A DNA stretch of 64,000 bases from Paenibacillus sp. An7 (GCF_009870785.1 NZ_WTWX01000002.1:209484-273483), one strand, 5' to 3'. Counted from the first letter of the stretch, positions 18,611-28,296 are shown. Program-made: numbers and translations. The notes: generated from the sequence alone by a model not told the origin.

Positions 18611-20269
18611 CTAGTAATTCTTGACCATATAATAATTAAAGTCTGCAAATGAATCGTGCTGGTGAGAATCAACTGAACCAATAAAATTAAATAGCCCTGT
18701 AAATCCGCCGATCTCTCCTGGTTCCCCGTTCACACCTTCATCAGACAAATAAGAAACATCAATTTGATCCTCAAACACTTGCCATTCACTATCCTCACTC
18801 AAGCGATAGAAGATACTCGCTATGCCTGATTTATATATAAGCTTCAACTCAGCCGTATTTCGAGGTACTAGAGTTTTATGATGAACAAACTCGATGCGCT
18901 TTCCTAACTTCGCTTGAAGTAGACTTAATACTGTCCCGCTTAATGTTTCTGAATACGTTAAGTGAGCATAAATCCAGTTGTTAGAATCATAGTAAAGCCC
19001 CATACCCGCAGTTTCTAAATAATGATCCGGCCTAAATTCAAGTTTTGTCTTAAAATCATAATGAAATGATGTGGCACGGGTTGCCATAATGGCTGGATTC
19101 ATTTGTGAGAATAACGAGTTTTCTCCGTGAATCCGCAAATACCCTGGACGTTCGACCGTATTCACCCAATGATCTTCCTGATTGCGATAAGGAGTCATAA
19201 AATGATTGTTATATTTTTCACTAGTAAAATCATCAAATACATCATGAGATACCCTGTTTCCTGGATTAACTCCCTTCATCCCCTTAACTTCCATCTTGGC
19301 TAAATTTGTTCCATCACACATTTCCAACCAGCCATCTTCAGTCCAGTTCATTTTTTGTAAAGACGTTTCACGTCCTAATGGATTTAAAAGCATTCCTTCA
19401 AGTGGGCGGGACATGAGATGAGCAATATACCACTCACCCGTATGGGTTTGAACTAAAGAACCATGACCTGCTTTTTGCATAATGGAGTGTGGATTATACA
19501 TTTCAAAATGTCCGGCATCGGGATCACCGAGTGAAAATAGATGCTGCGGCGAAGATGTAATAATCGGCTCTTTTGATGGGTGGGGCTCATACGGACCAAA
19601 TATATTTTTTGAGCGCCCTATCTCAACACCGTGTGCGTATCCTGTTCCTCCAGCAGCAATTAGTAGATAGTAATATTCCTTATGCTTATATATTTGTGGC
19701 GCTTCAGCACAACCACGGCTAGTAAACCCTTGTGTAACTCGATGCCAATCGCCTTTGATCTTACCTTGATCTAGGTCAAACTCTGCAATCACGATATGCC
19801 CGGGTGCTTGGTAACCTTGTCGTGTTTCCCACTCCAGAATGGATACATAATGTTTTCCATCCTCATCATGAAAAAGAGCTGGATCAAAACCTATGGATGT
19901 TATGTAGATCGGTTCTGACCACGGTCCGTTGATATCTTCTGCCCACATCGCGTATGAATCCGCATTAAATTCACGGCCAGCCATGTTTACCATGTGAGAG
20001 TATGCTAACCAGAATTTTTTTGTAGAGGAATCATAGGATAAGTGCGGTGCCCAGATGCCGGCAGGTGTATTCGTACCGCGTAAGTTGACTTCACCATTTC
20101 GTAGTACGAAATTTGTTAGTTCCCAATTAGCTAAATCTTTTGACTGGAAAATTTGTACCCCTGGATTCCAGTGAAAGGTTGAAGTAGCTATATAATAGAC
20201 TTCCCCAACCCGAATAATGGAGGGATCTGGTGCCATTCCAGGAATGACCGGGTTTTGAATCATTGTCAT
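18611..20269 (-). CDS. Glycoside hydrolase family 43 (beta-xylosidase / alpha-arabinofuranosidase type)
   Basis: This 552-residue inverting glycosidase has no signal peptide, so it likely cleaves imported pentose oligosaccharides in the cytoplasm. The five-bladed propeller domain carries the catalytic base in GMAPDPSII near residue 14, the pKa-modulating Asp in SIGFDPALFHDEDGK near 126, and the general acid Glu in RGCAEAPQIYK near 185. From about residue 330 there is a C-terminal beta-sandwich typical of XynB-like GH43 enzymes. ATG at 20269 fits the AAAGGAG ribosome binding site 8 bases upstream; an earlier ATG at 20290 would contain it. It is followed by the MFS gene. Xylosidase and arabinofuranosidase activity cannot be separated by eye. 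Confidence 0.88.
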   Translation of the reverse strand: MTMIQNPVIPGMAPDPSIIRVGEVYYIATSTFHWNPGVQIFQSKDLANWELTNFVLRNGEVNLRGTNTPAGIWAPHLSYDSSTKKFWLAYSHMVNMAGREFNADSYAMWAEDINGPWSEPIYITSIGFDPALFHDEDGKHYVSILEWETRQGYQAPGHIVIAEFDLDQGKIKGDWHRVTQGFTSRGCAEAPQIYKHKEYYYLLIAAGGTGYAHGVEIGRSKNIFGPYEPHPSKEPIITSSPQHLFSLGDPDAGHFEMYNPHSIMQKAGHGSLVQTHTGEWYIAHLMSRPLEGMLLNPLGRETSLQKMNWTEDGWLEMCDGTNLAKMEVKGMKGVNPGNRVSHDVFDDFTSEKYNNHFMTPYRNQEDHWVNTVERPGYLRIHGENSLFSQMNPAIMATRATSFHYDFKTKLEFRPDHYLETAGMGLYYDSNNWIYAHLTYSETLSGTVLSLLQAKLGKRIEFVHHKTLVPRNTAELKLIYKSGIASIFYRLSEDSEWQVFEDQIDVSYLSDEGVNGEPGEIGGFTGLFNFIGSVDSHQHDSFADFNYYMVKNY

Positions 20270-20438
20270 ATCTTTTGCTCCTTTCATCACCTAATTATGG
20301 TTATGATCGATTGTCTTCCTTATAAAGCGCTTACCTTTTGTGGCTAATTTATTTACCCTTTTTCTAGAAAGCAAACATATTATGAAACAGCACATTGATA
20401 CCGCTTTCTTTTTTGACTATAATAAACTTGCATTTGCT

Positions 20439-20488
20439 AATTATCGATAATTTACCTGTGTACCACGTCAACAACGAAAGCGTTTCCT
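20439..20488. promoter_or_regulatory. Divergent control region: 14-bp palindrome and cre-like box
   Basis: AATTATCGATAATT at 20439-20452 is a perfect palindrome. ACGAAAGCGTTTCCT at 20474-20488 matches the CcpA cre consensus WTGNAANCGNWNNCW with one mismatch. A weaker second candidate, AAAGCGCTTACC, lies near 20323. Both elements sit between the GH43 and AraC genes, where catabolite repression and AraC control of a pentoside locus would be expected. Confidence 0.5.
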
Positions 20489-20580
20489 ACTGCTTGTCTA
20501 CATTATAATAACAATGAATATATAAATACGATTGCACAATTAAAGAAGAATTTACCCATATCAAAGGCAGGTTTAATACA

Positions 20581-21477
20581 ATGACAAACTGCAATAATTG
20601 TTTATTAGGCAGCAAAACACAAATCCTTCCCCGTATAGATTGGAATATTCGTTTTTTTGGCGCTCATAAACAGACGGTTTATTCAAACTGGTCAATGACC
20701 AAGGAATACCACCATGCTTTTGAAATCTTAATTGTTTTAGACGGCACGCAAGAAACGCTCTTTGAAAATGAACAATATCTAATAGAAAAAGAGGATATCC
20801 TCCTTATTCCGCCTGGATTTGAACATATTAATAAGTGTCATGCTTCCGAGTCTATGACCTATTTTTGTGCTCATTTTGATATTGACGAACCTTCGCTACG
20901 CATACGATTAATGAAAAACTGTGAATGGGTTTATAATCCTTCCCATCCCTATCACAGCAGATTAAAAAAATGTCTTCTCAAATGGATTGATATTTTAGAT
21001 GATCCTCATATTTCATTTGCTAAAGCAAAATTAAGAGCACAAGTTATTCTTTTTGAATTATTGGAAGTGTTAGTAGATATTCAGCCTTTAAACGACAACA
21101 AAACAAACCAGACCATGACTACTGCAAAATATGCCAAAGAAATTGCAGAAGCAATAAAGTGGAATTTCAAGAAAAAAGCCGGGGAGAAAAGCGAACATAC
21201 CGATTTCAGTATCCACATTCAGCCCATTATAGCTTCTTTGGGGATCAGCCCAAATTATGGGTTAGAAGTATTTCAGAAAGTTTATCGTATGTCTCCAAGA
21301 AAATATTTATCTGATCTGAAATTACAAGAAGCAAAAATCTTATTACAACAACCCGAGTTACCATTGAAGGAGATTGCTCATCGTTTAGGTTATAACAACT
21401 TATCTCACTTTAGCAGGCAATTTAAACGATGGACCGGAATCAATCCTTCAGAATATCGAAAGAAAACGAACATCTAA
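20581..21477 (+). CDS. AraC-family transcriptional regulator
   Basis: This 298-residue regulator has an N-terminal cupin-like sensor region (about 25-110, with HHAFEILIVLDG and LIPPGFEH) and a C-terminal pair of helix-turn-helix motifs (about 200-295). The second ends in the family signature LGYNNLSHFSRQFKRWTGINPSEYR. It is transcribed away from the GH43-MFS operon and most likely activates it in response to a pentose or pentoside. The N-terminus contains MTNCNNC, an unusual double-Cys start. The ribosome binding site is weak (AGGCAGG), consistent with low expression. Confidence 0.88.
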   Translation: MTNCNNCLLGSKTQILPRIDWNIRFFGAHKQTVYSNWSMTKEYHHAFEILIVLDGTQETLFENEQYLIEKEDILLIPPGFEHINKCHASESMTYFCAHFDIDEPSLRIRLMKNCEWVYNPSHPYHSRLKKCLLKWIDILDDPHISFAKAKLRAQVILFELLEVLVDIQPLNDNKTNQTMTTAKYAKEIAEAIKWNFKKKAGEKSEHTDFSIHIQPIIASLGISPNYGLEVFQKVYRMSPRKYLSDLKLQEAKILLQQPELPLKEIAHRLGYNNLSHFSRQFKRWTGINPSEYRKKTNI

Positions 21478-21665
21478 AGAAATCAAAGTATCTAAGCCAG
21501 TGCATAAAAATAGGAGTCGATTTATTCTAATGGTATTAAAGTAGAATTTATACGAAATTTAGTGCAATGAAGAGTGTGAACGGATACAATCGTGTAATAA
21601 ACAATAGGACTGTGAAAATGGCTGTCACTTTATACGTTGGTCAAAAGAGAGGAGCGAGGTCATAC

Positions 21666-22559
21666 ATGAAGCTTGCGATTTGTGGGGGCACCGGATTTAT
21701 TGGGAGACATCTTTCTGAGTATTGGATAAAGCAGGGATATGAGATTATCGTTATTACAAGAAAAGCAAGAGCCAACCAACCAGATGGCATGAAACTTGTG
21801 ACTTGGGATGAACTAAGCAGCAATCCCCATCTGCTTGAATCACTGGACGCTGTCGTTAATCTAGCTGGGGAATCACTCAATCAGCGGTGGACAAAGGATA
21901 CGAAGTCAAAAATAAAGCAGTCTCGCCTGGATTCGGTTCACCGATTAGGAGATATTCTCGATCAACTCACAAATAAACCGCAAGCCGTTATTCAATCCTC
22001 AGCCGTGGGAATCTACGGTACCTCTCGAAAAGATACCTTCAACGAATATTCTGAGGTAGAGAGCATCGATTTTCTATCTGACGTCTGCGTGCAGTGGGAA
22101 AATGCAGCCCGGCAAAGATTTAATAATACAAGGTTAGTCCTTGTCAGAACAGGCGTAGTTCTGGGCGATAAAGGAGCCTACCCTCTCATGCAGTTACCTT
22201 ATAAAATAGGGGTAGGCGGGCCTATTGGGGATGGAGAACAGTGGGTTTCATGGATACATATGAATGACATGGTGAAGCTGATCGATTATGCTGTGCGAAA
22301 TCCTGAGATGAGCGGTCCTGTGAATGCCACTTCTCCATACCCTGTTACGAATACAGATTTCGGAAAGACCATTGGAAACGTTCTGCATCGTCCTCACTGG
22401 TTTCCGGCGCCTTCATTTATGCTCAAAGCACTGCTTGGCGAAATGTCCATTCTCATTTTGGAAGGTCAGAAAGCAGTACCTGACAAAGCTGAGGAATGCG
22501 GCTTCCAATTTGATTACCCTCGCCTAAATGACGCAATTTATCAGTTAAAAAACAGCTAG
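21666..22559 (+). CDS. NAD-dependent epimerase/dehydratase of the TIGR01777 (YfcH/YfhF) type
   Basis: This 297-residue extended short-chain dehydrogenase-like protein has the Rossmann loop CGGTGFIGRHL at the N-terminus, VVNLAGESLNQRWT near 71, and the C-terminal DUF1731-like segment (from about 250) with HWFPAPSFMLKALLGE. The family is widespread and its substrate is unknown. ATG at 21666 fits the family length and follows GAGAGGAGCGAGG; an upstream in-frame ATG at 21567 would add an untypical 33-residue lead. The stop codon overlaps the stop of the convergent FHA gene by a few bases, so there is no intergenic terminator. Confidence 0.85.
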   Translation: MKLAICGGTGFIGRHLSEYWIKQGYEIIVITRKARANQPDGMKLVTWDELSSNPHLLESLDAVVNLAGESLNQRWTKDTKSKIKQSRLDSVHRLGDILDQLTNKPQAVIQSSAVGIYGTSRKDTFNEYSEVESIDFLSDVCVQWENAARQRFNNTRLVLVRTGVVLGDKGAYPLMQLPYKIGVGGPIGDGEQWVSWIHMNDMVKLIDYAVRNPEMSGPVNATSPYPVTNTDFGKTIGNVLHRPHWFPAPSFMLKALLGEMSILILEGQKAVPDKAEECGFQFDYPRLNDAIYQLKNS

Positions 22560-24436
22560 ACGTAATGGAAAGTATATTTCGATTCTGAAATGATAAAAGA
22601 ATCGCCTTCTTCGAGGGGATATTCTTTATAAGGAATCATCGGCTGATCAAGCAATAGTGTACCGTTCATCGAATTTAAATCTTTAATATAATATCGATCT
22701 TTCGATTTACTGATTTCTACATGTGCCCGGGATGTCCCCTTCCCTTCCTCTACATATTGGGACACTTCCTGTGAGCGGCCAATAATAAAACTTGCTGTAC
22801 CTAACTCCATTTGTTCAGGTGCAGCTTGGGGAGCTTGCCTTTCTAATATTCCTTTTTTTATAGTCACCACAGCGGATTGACTAGCAGAACTTGAAACTGA
22901 CTCTACATCAGAAAGAAGCACCGTCGCCTGGGCATGAGATGTATTTAGCATCTGCGTGCTTTGACGCAAAGAATCATAGTAATGATCCGTTGTCTCATGC
23001 TCCTCATTGTCTAGTGATTTAGGTGCGGTAAAAGAGAAGATAGAGTCTGGCGCTACTTGTTTAAAAGGATTGCTGAGGAATTCACCATCAGATTCTTCCA
23101 GCTTAGATGGCGAGTTCCAGCGCCATGGTTCCGCACCTTCTTTGTTTTTATTTCCACTACCGAAAATCCCCTTTTCCCTAGGAAAATCAGTCTCATCTTC
23201 CTGCTGAAATAAAGAGAAGGAAGAAGATTGCGCATTATTTGAGAGTTCGTTGCTGATGTAATCATCTTCTTGTTTTCTTGTGCTGTTTAAAGACATGTTA
23301 CCTATCCCAGCGAGTTTTCCTGTAGATAACATATAGGCAGCTGCAGCCAGTGTTACGGTAATAACCAAACACAGTACAAGCCGAGTGGCCGTTGGTTCAT
23401 CCATATAAAGAAATCTCCACAACACAGAAGCGAGAAGCATCCCGCCGAGCCAGTAATAAATAGGTTTTTCAGGTTTTTTAGTCTCTTTCTCTTCTCCCTC
23501 TTCAGAGTGATGTCCACTTGATTCATAGGTATCTTTCATAGAAAAAATAGGGTGCGAAATAGAACCCAAAGCTAGGCCTGGTCTATTCTCACTCGCAGCT
23601 TCAGGTGAAGAACGGCGGAGCGGGTTAAGCGGAACAGACGAAATGAAGCTATCGTTTGAGTGATTGGACAATACCGGTATCTGATTGGGTACGGGTGCAG
23701 GTGTAGGTGTAGGTCTAGAAGATCTCTGTAAGTTAGGATTACTCGGTTCTTTTATGAGGGACCGTGATGATTTCCCTTGAAAATGATCGTCCATAGGGTA
23801 CGAAGATGATACACCATGAACGCTGTTTATTCTTGCTGAAGACTTACTTCCTACACCTGTCTCAGACATAAGTAGCTCATTCAACAATTTCTGCAAATCA
23901 TCAAGCTGAAAATCTCCATCATTACATAACTGCAAAATTCTTTGTATACCCGTTCCTTCGAGCGCTTTGACATAAGGCATCATTCTATTCACCATCTGAC
24001 TTATTTGAAAAGGGATGGATTCTACTTCCATTTCTAGTGAAACCGGTATATAACATAAATACACTTTTGCTTCCTCAAGAGGATCGGTTGTAAATATATA
24101 ATCCTCATGTAATACATACCTTTGTTCGTCAAGCATATACTGCGGACAAGTAAGTAATGTCTGAGTGATCTGCAGCAGTAATTGAAATAGGCCTGTTAGA
24201 GATAATTTCTCATGTCTTGCTGTTTGGGAAAGCATTTTTTTACCTGATATATCATAGTGAAACGTAATTTCTTGATCGATTTCTTTCATAGACATTGACA
24301 GATGACCTGAAATGACATTGGACATCACCATTTGCAGCTGTATCTCACTCAGTTCACTGCGGACAAATCCGCCAGTTTTATCAATCGTCATCATTGCTTT
24401 ACCGTTATGTATAAAATCTCGTTTCAAGCTAATCAT
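22556..24436 (-). CDS. DUF6382 / FHA-domain membrane protein of the Tad locus
   Basis: This 626-residue protein begins with a DUF6382-like region (about 1-175). A long low-complexity linker rich in Ser, Pro and Asn follows, then two closely spaced membrane helices near 330-375, a second disordered linker, and a C-terminal forkhead-associated domain (about 545-626) with FIIGR, SRAHVEI and NSMNGT. FHA domains bind phosphothreonine, so the protein probably couples pilus assembly to Ser/Thr kinase signalling. No kinase or phosphatase gene lies in the window. It is the last gene of the tad operon, 60 bases after the prepilin peptidase gene. Confidence 0.8.
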   Translation of the reverse strand: MISLKRDFIHNGKAMMTIDKTGGFVRSELSEIQLQMVMSNVISGHLSMSMKEIDQEITFHYDISGKKMLSQTARHEKLSLTGLFQLLLQITQTLLTCPQYMLDEQRYVLHEDYIFTTDPLEEAKVYLCYIPVSLEMEVESIPFQISQMVNRMMPYVKALEGTGIQRILQLCNDGDFQLDDLQKLLNELLMSETGVGSKSSARINSVHGVSSSYPMDDHFQGKSSRSLIKEPSNPNLQRSSRPTPTPAPVPNQIPVLSNHSNDSFISSVPLNPLRRSSPEAASENRPGLALGSISHPIFSMKDTYESSGHHSEEGEEKETKKPEKPIYYWLGGMLLASVLWRFLYMDEPTATRLVLCLVITVTLAAAAYMLSTGKLAGIGNMSLNSTRKQEDDYISNELSNNAQSSSFSLFQQEDETDFPREKGIFGSGNKNKEGAEPWRWNSPSKLEESDGEFLSNPFKQVAPDSIFSFTAPKSLDNEEHETTDHYYDSLRQSTQMLNTSHAQATVLLSDVESVSSSASQSAVVTIKKGILERQAPQAAPEQMELGTASFIIGRSQEVSQYVEEGKGTSRAHVEISKSKDRYYIKDLNSMNGTLLLDQPMIPYKEYPLEEGDSFIISESKYTFHYV

Positions 24437-24496
24437 AACGTCTCTCCTTTAGACACTTCACTGTTCTATTCTTTGTATATAATTAGCACACTGTTT

Positions 24497-25021
24497 TTAT
24501 AATAAATATATCCCGCATGCGCTTATAAACCCCGGCAACACAGCAATCATAAACGGAAACCGAAGGCCTTCCTTCAGCGGGCTGTAACTTTGCACTGGAC
24601 TCATGAATCCGATACCTGGGATTACCCAGCTAAAAATATATAGAACGAGCTTGCCCAATCGTTGAACCAGCTGTTTTTTCAAAATTAGAATAATAAGGCC
24701 AATTATGCCTGCAATGAGAATGGAGTATACCATTGCTTGAACGGTAAATAAAACCCCAGTCCATGCCCCGATTCCGCCAAAGATTTTCACATCGCCCGCT
24801 CCTACCGCTCCGGCAAGATAAAGCACAAACATGATCCCAAATCCAGTACCCAATCCGCTCATACTTGAAAGCAAATCTTGAAAACCACCTATACATAAAT
24901 GAACGATCAGCCCGCTAATGATAGCAGACAAAGATAACAGGTTAGGAATTCGCATAGATCTGACATCTGTAATAAATGCAGCTACCACAAAAATTCCACA
25001 TCCATAATAAACAAGTTCCAT
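24497..25021 (-). CDS. tadV: Prepilin peptidase TadV/CpaA (A24 family)
   Basis: This 174-residue polytopic aspartic peptidase removes the leader of Flp prepilin and pseudopilins at the membrane. Both catalytic aspartates are visible, in ITDVRSMRIPN near the N-terminus and in the GAGDVKIFGGIG motif. It is the short form, without the N-methyltransferase domain of PilD. GTG at 25039 would overlap the preceding gene by 4 bases, but AAGGAAGTG lies just before ATG at 25021, which is preferred. Likely substrates are encoded upstream in the same operon (Flp and the TadE-like proteins). Confidence 0.85.
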   Translation of the reverse strand: MELVYYGCGIFVVAAFITDVRSMRIPNLLSLSAIISGLIVHLCIGGFQDLLSSMSGLGTGFGIMFVLYLAGAVGAGDVKIFGGIGAWTGVLFTVQAMVYSILIAGIIGLIILILKKQLVQRLGKLVLYIFSWVIPGIGFMSPVQSYSPLKEGLRFPFMIAVLPGFISACGIYLL

Positions 25022-25035
25022 CACATTCACTTCCT

Positions 25036-26037
25036 TCACGTCTTTGAAGCAACCTCAAACATCACTTCTAACCTAGCTCCATCACTTGTTTCGATAACAA
25101 AAGGCCACGTTCCCTCTGTCGTTCTTGTGCCGACAAACCACGTCCACTCCACCTCACCAATCTCATCAGCCGTAGCCCATCCTACATGTTTAGCTGTGCT
25201 TTCTCCTGTTTTATAAAATACCGACAAATTTGCCGAAGCACCCGGAGTAATCTTTGCCCTAATGGTAGCCTGTCTCGCAATATAGGCAGGTTCTGGTTTG
25301 GATAACAGGGCTACATTTCCCTTCGCAGCGTTGGTACCGTCTCCTTCTGAATTCCCCTCGTTTGTAGCTCCAATCCAGATCCGCTCTTTACTGCTGGCCT
25401 GAATTCGAATGCTCTTATTTGTAAAAGGAACTTTGAGCGGCATCTCATAAGTTAGCTCGATCCCAAAGTAAGGGTTCGTTTTTTCTTTCAGGTTCGGTAA
25501 ATCGATGCCGTTAACGTGAATTCGGTCATATTCAAGTACCGTATTCTCGATTACCGGAGAGAGGAGCGGCTTAATTACCGGGTCGAGTACAGCTTCCGAA
25601 ACTGAACTTTGCAAATGCTGCAGCGGTGCTTCTCCGCTTGCTGCTGCCATAGAAGCCCACTCACCAATCGGTTCGGGCAGAGCAGAAGCATATTTGGCAA
25701 CTAAATCAGTCAATGACAATTCAGGGATCGGAAAAATTCCGCCCTCCCCCGTCCCTGGGATGTCCAAGCCATCTAATCCTGAATCTACTGAGCCTGCCGC
25801 ATCAACTGCAAGCACTACAGGATACATATGTGCAGAGATTTTTTTCACTGTTTCTGAGGCAGCGGTTTGCAGGGCCGTTACAAATAACGTCATTTGGACA
25901 AAGTAAATAAGAAAGACGATAAAAAAGAGAAAGATCGGCATGACTAGAGAAGCGTCGAGTACTATACTCCCCTTGTCTGACCTCAGACTGCCACCTATCT
26001 TTCTACTTCTTCTATTTCGTTTCTTGTGAATTTTCAT
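25036..26037 (-). CDS. TadE-like pseudopilin with C-terminal beta-sandwich domain
   Basis: The 333-residue product has a basic lead and a G-S-I-V-L-D processing site (Asp at +5, as in TadE-type leaders), followed by a single membrane helix at about 30-55. The middle (60-220) is predicted extracellular. The last ~100 residues, from GNVALLSKPEP, look like an Ig-like beta-sandwich with VEWTWFVGTRTTEGTWPF, a pattern seen in adhesion or surface modules of Firmicutes. A fused beta-sandwich is unusual for a TadE protein, which normally has 150-200 residues. It may sit at the pilus tip or cap. The call rests on the N-terminal architecture and operon position. Confidence 0.7.
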   Translation of the reverse strand: MKIHKKRNRRSRKIGGSLRSDKGSIVLDASLVMPIFLFFIVFLIYFVQMTLFVTALQTAASETVKKISAHMYPVVLAVDAAGSVDSGLDGLDIPGTGEGGIFPIPELSLTDLVAKYASALPEPIGEWASMAAASGEAPLQHLQSSVSEAVLDPVIKPLLSPVIENTVLEYDRIHVNGIDLPNLKEKTNPYFGIELTYEMPLKVPFTNKSIRIQASSKERIWIGATNEGNSEGDGTNAAKGNVALLSKPEPAYIARQATIRAKITPGASANLSVFYKTGESTAKHVGWATADEIGEVEWTWFVGTRTTEGTWPFVIETSDGARLEVMFEVASKT

Positions 26038-26073
26038 AGTTTTATTAGCCCCTATTAATATGAACTGGATAAT

Positions 26074-28296
26074 CTAGTAGGAGTAATCCGACTGAACCGT
26101 GATATAAACACTACCATTCTCTACACGATTAGCACTTCCTGATATCGTCCCTAACATTTTGGTTATTCCAGGTAAAAACCATAATTTCATCCTCATGCCT
26201 GTCTGTCCTGAGGCATAGGTATACGACTTCAACAGATCTATATCCGTGTTCAAACGGATCAATGCCATCATTCGTGACATCTTTTTCTCGTTATTACTAT
26301 GTGCAAGCAAGAAAAAGCGTAAATGATCGCGGTAGGTTACCGATATCTGCTTGGCATATTTAGATAATTCTACTTTTCCGTCATCCGCAAGAGAGCTCAT
26401 ATCAGCAAGTGCATGTTCAAGTCCATACAAGATCGCTTTTGAAAGGATAAGCAGCGGATTACCAAGCTTACTGCTCTCCACAAGTCCCTCCATCGTCCTA
26501 ATCGCAAGCCTTATGGTAAACACTTCGCCATAGGCTGCAGTAATATTCCCATAAGGATTATGAAACCCATAAATGATATACTCGAGTTCCTGACTTTCCG
26601 GTAGAAAAAATGATTCCGGTTCAAGCGTACTCGTGTTTGTCTTGCTGCCTGATAACATTGAAAGATCAACAGACGAAAAATATTGCATTGCGTATTCATT
26701 TTGAAACAGTTCATCACTCAGAACATCAATAAACCCAGACATACCGCCAAACATCTGATCCATATTTTCCATCGCATCTCCCCCCGCATCATAAGGGTCA
26801 TCAGACATTTGTGTGCTAACTGATTCTTCACTACTCGTCTTATTAAAGGAAATACTCTCATTAAAATAAGTTTTTAGTTCATTAAACTGTTTTGTACTTT
26901 CTTCGAGACCCGCCGCAGCCACTAATAACTTGATTTTATTTTGTGCTTCATTTAGTTTTTGCTGTGACTGCTTGTCCACTTTTGCTCTTTCTTTATCAGC
27001 TGCCCTATAATCATCAATCTGCTGTGCGGACTGATCTATCATGTTACTGCTGCTAGATTTTACGTAGCGGTCCATATATACCTGAATATCCTTATTCGCG
27101 GAAAGAACTTCATTTCTTTTATGATAGGAATCACCGTCTGATAGGTTACGAAGCGAACTTTCAGCAGCCATTACTTTTTGCTGTGCATATGTATAATCTG
27201 TTAATTGTTGATTCTGGCTGTTTATAAAAGCGGCAAACTCCGTATCTTTTCGTACTAGTTCTTCTGTCTTCTTACGTAATTCGGCCCCATTTACATTTCC
27301 AGATGAGGATACTCCCTTACTTGGTGTGTTTGCTTGACCCACTTTGTCATATGCCTGATTAGCAGCTCTCGCCTCACCATCTTTAATGACCTGTTTCATT
27401 TGCTCATTCAGTTGTTTTGCTTCTTCAATCAGATCATTCGCCTCTTCAATCTTCTGCTGGTGTGTGCTTGCTGCTCCTGTTCTTGCTTGTCCGAGGCGAA
27501 ACAATACTCCTGTTAGGTCCATACGATACTCGCTTAGCTCCGTACCATGAATTCTAAGGCGAGGCTCCCTTGCTTCATCTTCCGTATATTTAGTGTAATA
27601 ATCAGAGTAACGAGAGGCTCCATCTGCTAATGAGCGAATGTTTCCACCCAGCGGGCTATCACTGAAGTAGCTGCTTGGAGGGTCCATAACCAGCTTCGCA
27701 ACCATCTCCGCCGTTTTCGCAGCTTCCCTTCTCTTTTTGATAGCCTGCTCAAGTGATTTTTCACGCTTGTCATATAGTTTTTGTAACTTCCGCAGAACGT
27801 CTACACTGTGAGCTGCTTGCTTTAGATCCTCTGAGAGAGGTTTAAATCTAGTTACCGCATCATATAAAAAATCAATCGGCGCTTTATACTTCATCTCTTC
27901 CTGAATTTGTTGATTAAAGTGATCATACCTGCCTAGTTCACGTTCAAATACAAGACCTGAACTATCTAGTTGCATCGGAATAATGGCGAGTCCATCCCGA
28001 TGAGGAATGGGCTTTGTACTATCATTTAGCACTTTAGACATAATGAAATCTCCTTGTTCACCGCTGTGAGCAAATAGTCCATATCTCTGCTGGAGCTCAG
28101 GCATGTAGGAGGACATTACAGAACGAACAGCAGCATGAGATAACCTCTCTGTCTGAACTTTCATAGCTCCAATTCTTGCATAATCTATAAATACAGCAAC
28201 AAACATAAAGATGACCGCAAGCACCATGGCCAGAAAAATAGTTACTGTCCCAGACTCTGATTCCCCTTTCTTAAACAATCCGTTTCTCCCCCGCAT
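26074..28296 (-). CDS. DUF5702-type TadG-like protein
   Basis: This 740-residue protein has one N-terminal membrane helix within GTVTIFLAMVLAVIFMFVAV (near residues 16-40) and an exported body. Its centre (about 150-480) is dominated by long Lys/Glu/Gln-rich coiled-coil helices, and a C-terminal globular part ends in a predicted strand region. The first helix with an SGTVTIF processing-like site and the motif YARIGAMKVQTERLSHAAVRS match the DUF5702 family found in Firmicute tad loci in the position held by TadG elsewhere. The likely role is a large pseudopilin or anchor in the wall-spanning part. It is 7 bases after the TadE-like gene. Confidence 0.75.
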   Translation of the reverse strand: MRGRNGLFKKGESESGTVTIFLAMVLAVIFMFVAVFIDYARIGAMKVQTERLSHAAVRSVMSSYMPELQQRYGLFAHSGEQGDFIMSKVLNDSTKPIPHRDGLAIIPMQLDSSGLVFERELGRYDHFNQQIQEEMKYKAPIDFLYDAVTRFKPLSEDLKQAAHSVDVLRKLQKLYDKREKSLEQAIKKRREAAKTAEMVAKLVMDPPSSYFSDSPLGGNIRSLADGASRYSDYYTKYTEDEAREPRLRIHGTELSEYRMDLTGVLFRLGQARTGAASTHQQKIEEANDLIEEAKQLNEQMKQVIKDGEARAANQAYDKVGQANTPSKGVSSSGNVNGAELRKKTEELVRKDTEFAAFINSQNQQLTDYTYAQQKVMAAESSLRNLSDGDSYHKRNEVLSANKDIQVYMDRYVKSSSSNMIDQSAQQIDDYRAADKERAKVDKQSQQKLNEAQNKIKLLVAAAGLEESTKQFNELKTYFNESISFNKTSSEESVSTQMSDDPYDAGGDAMENMDQMFGGMSGFIDVLSDELFQNEYAMQYFSSVDLSMLSGSKTNTSTLEPESFFLPESQELEYIIYGFHNPYGNITAAYGEVFTIRLAIRTMEGLVESSKLGNPLLILSKAILYGLEHALADMSSLADDGKVELSKYAKQISVTYRDHLRFFLLAHSNNEKKMSRMMALIRLNTDIDLLKSYTYASGQTGMRMKLWFLPGITKMLGTISGSANRVENGSVYITVQSDYSY

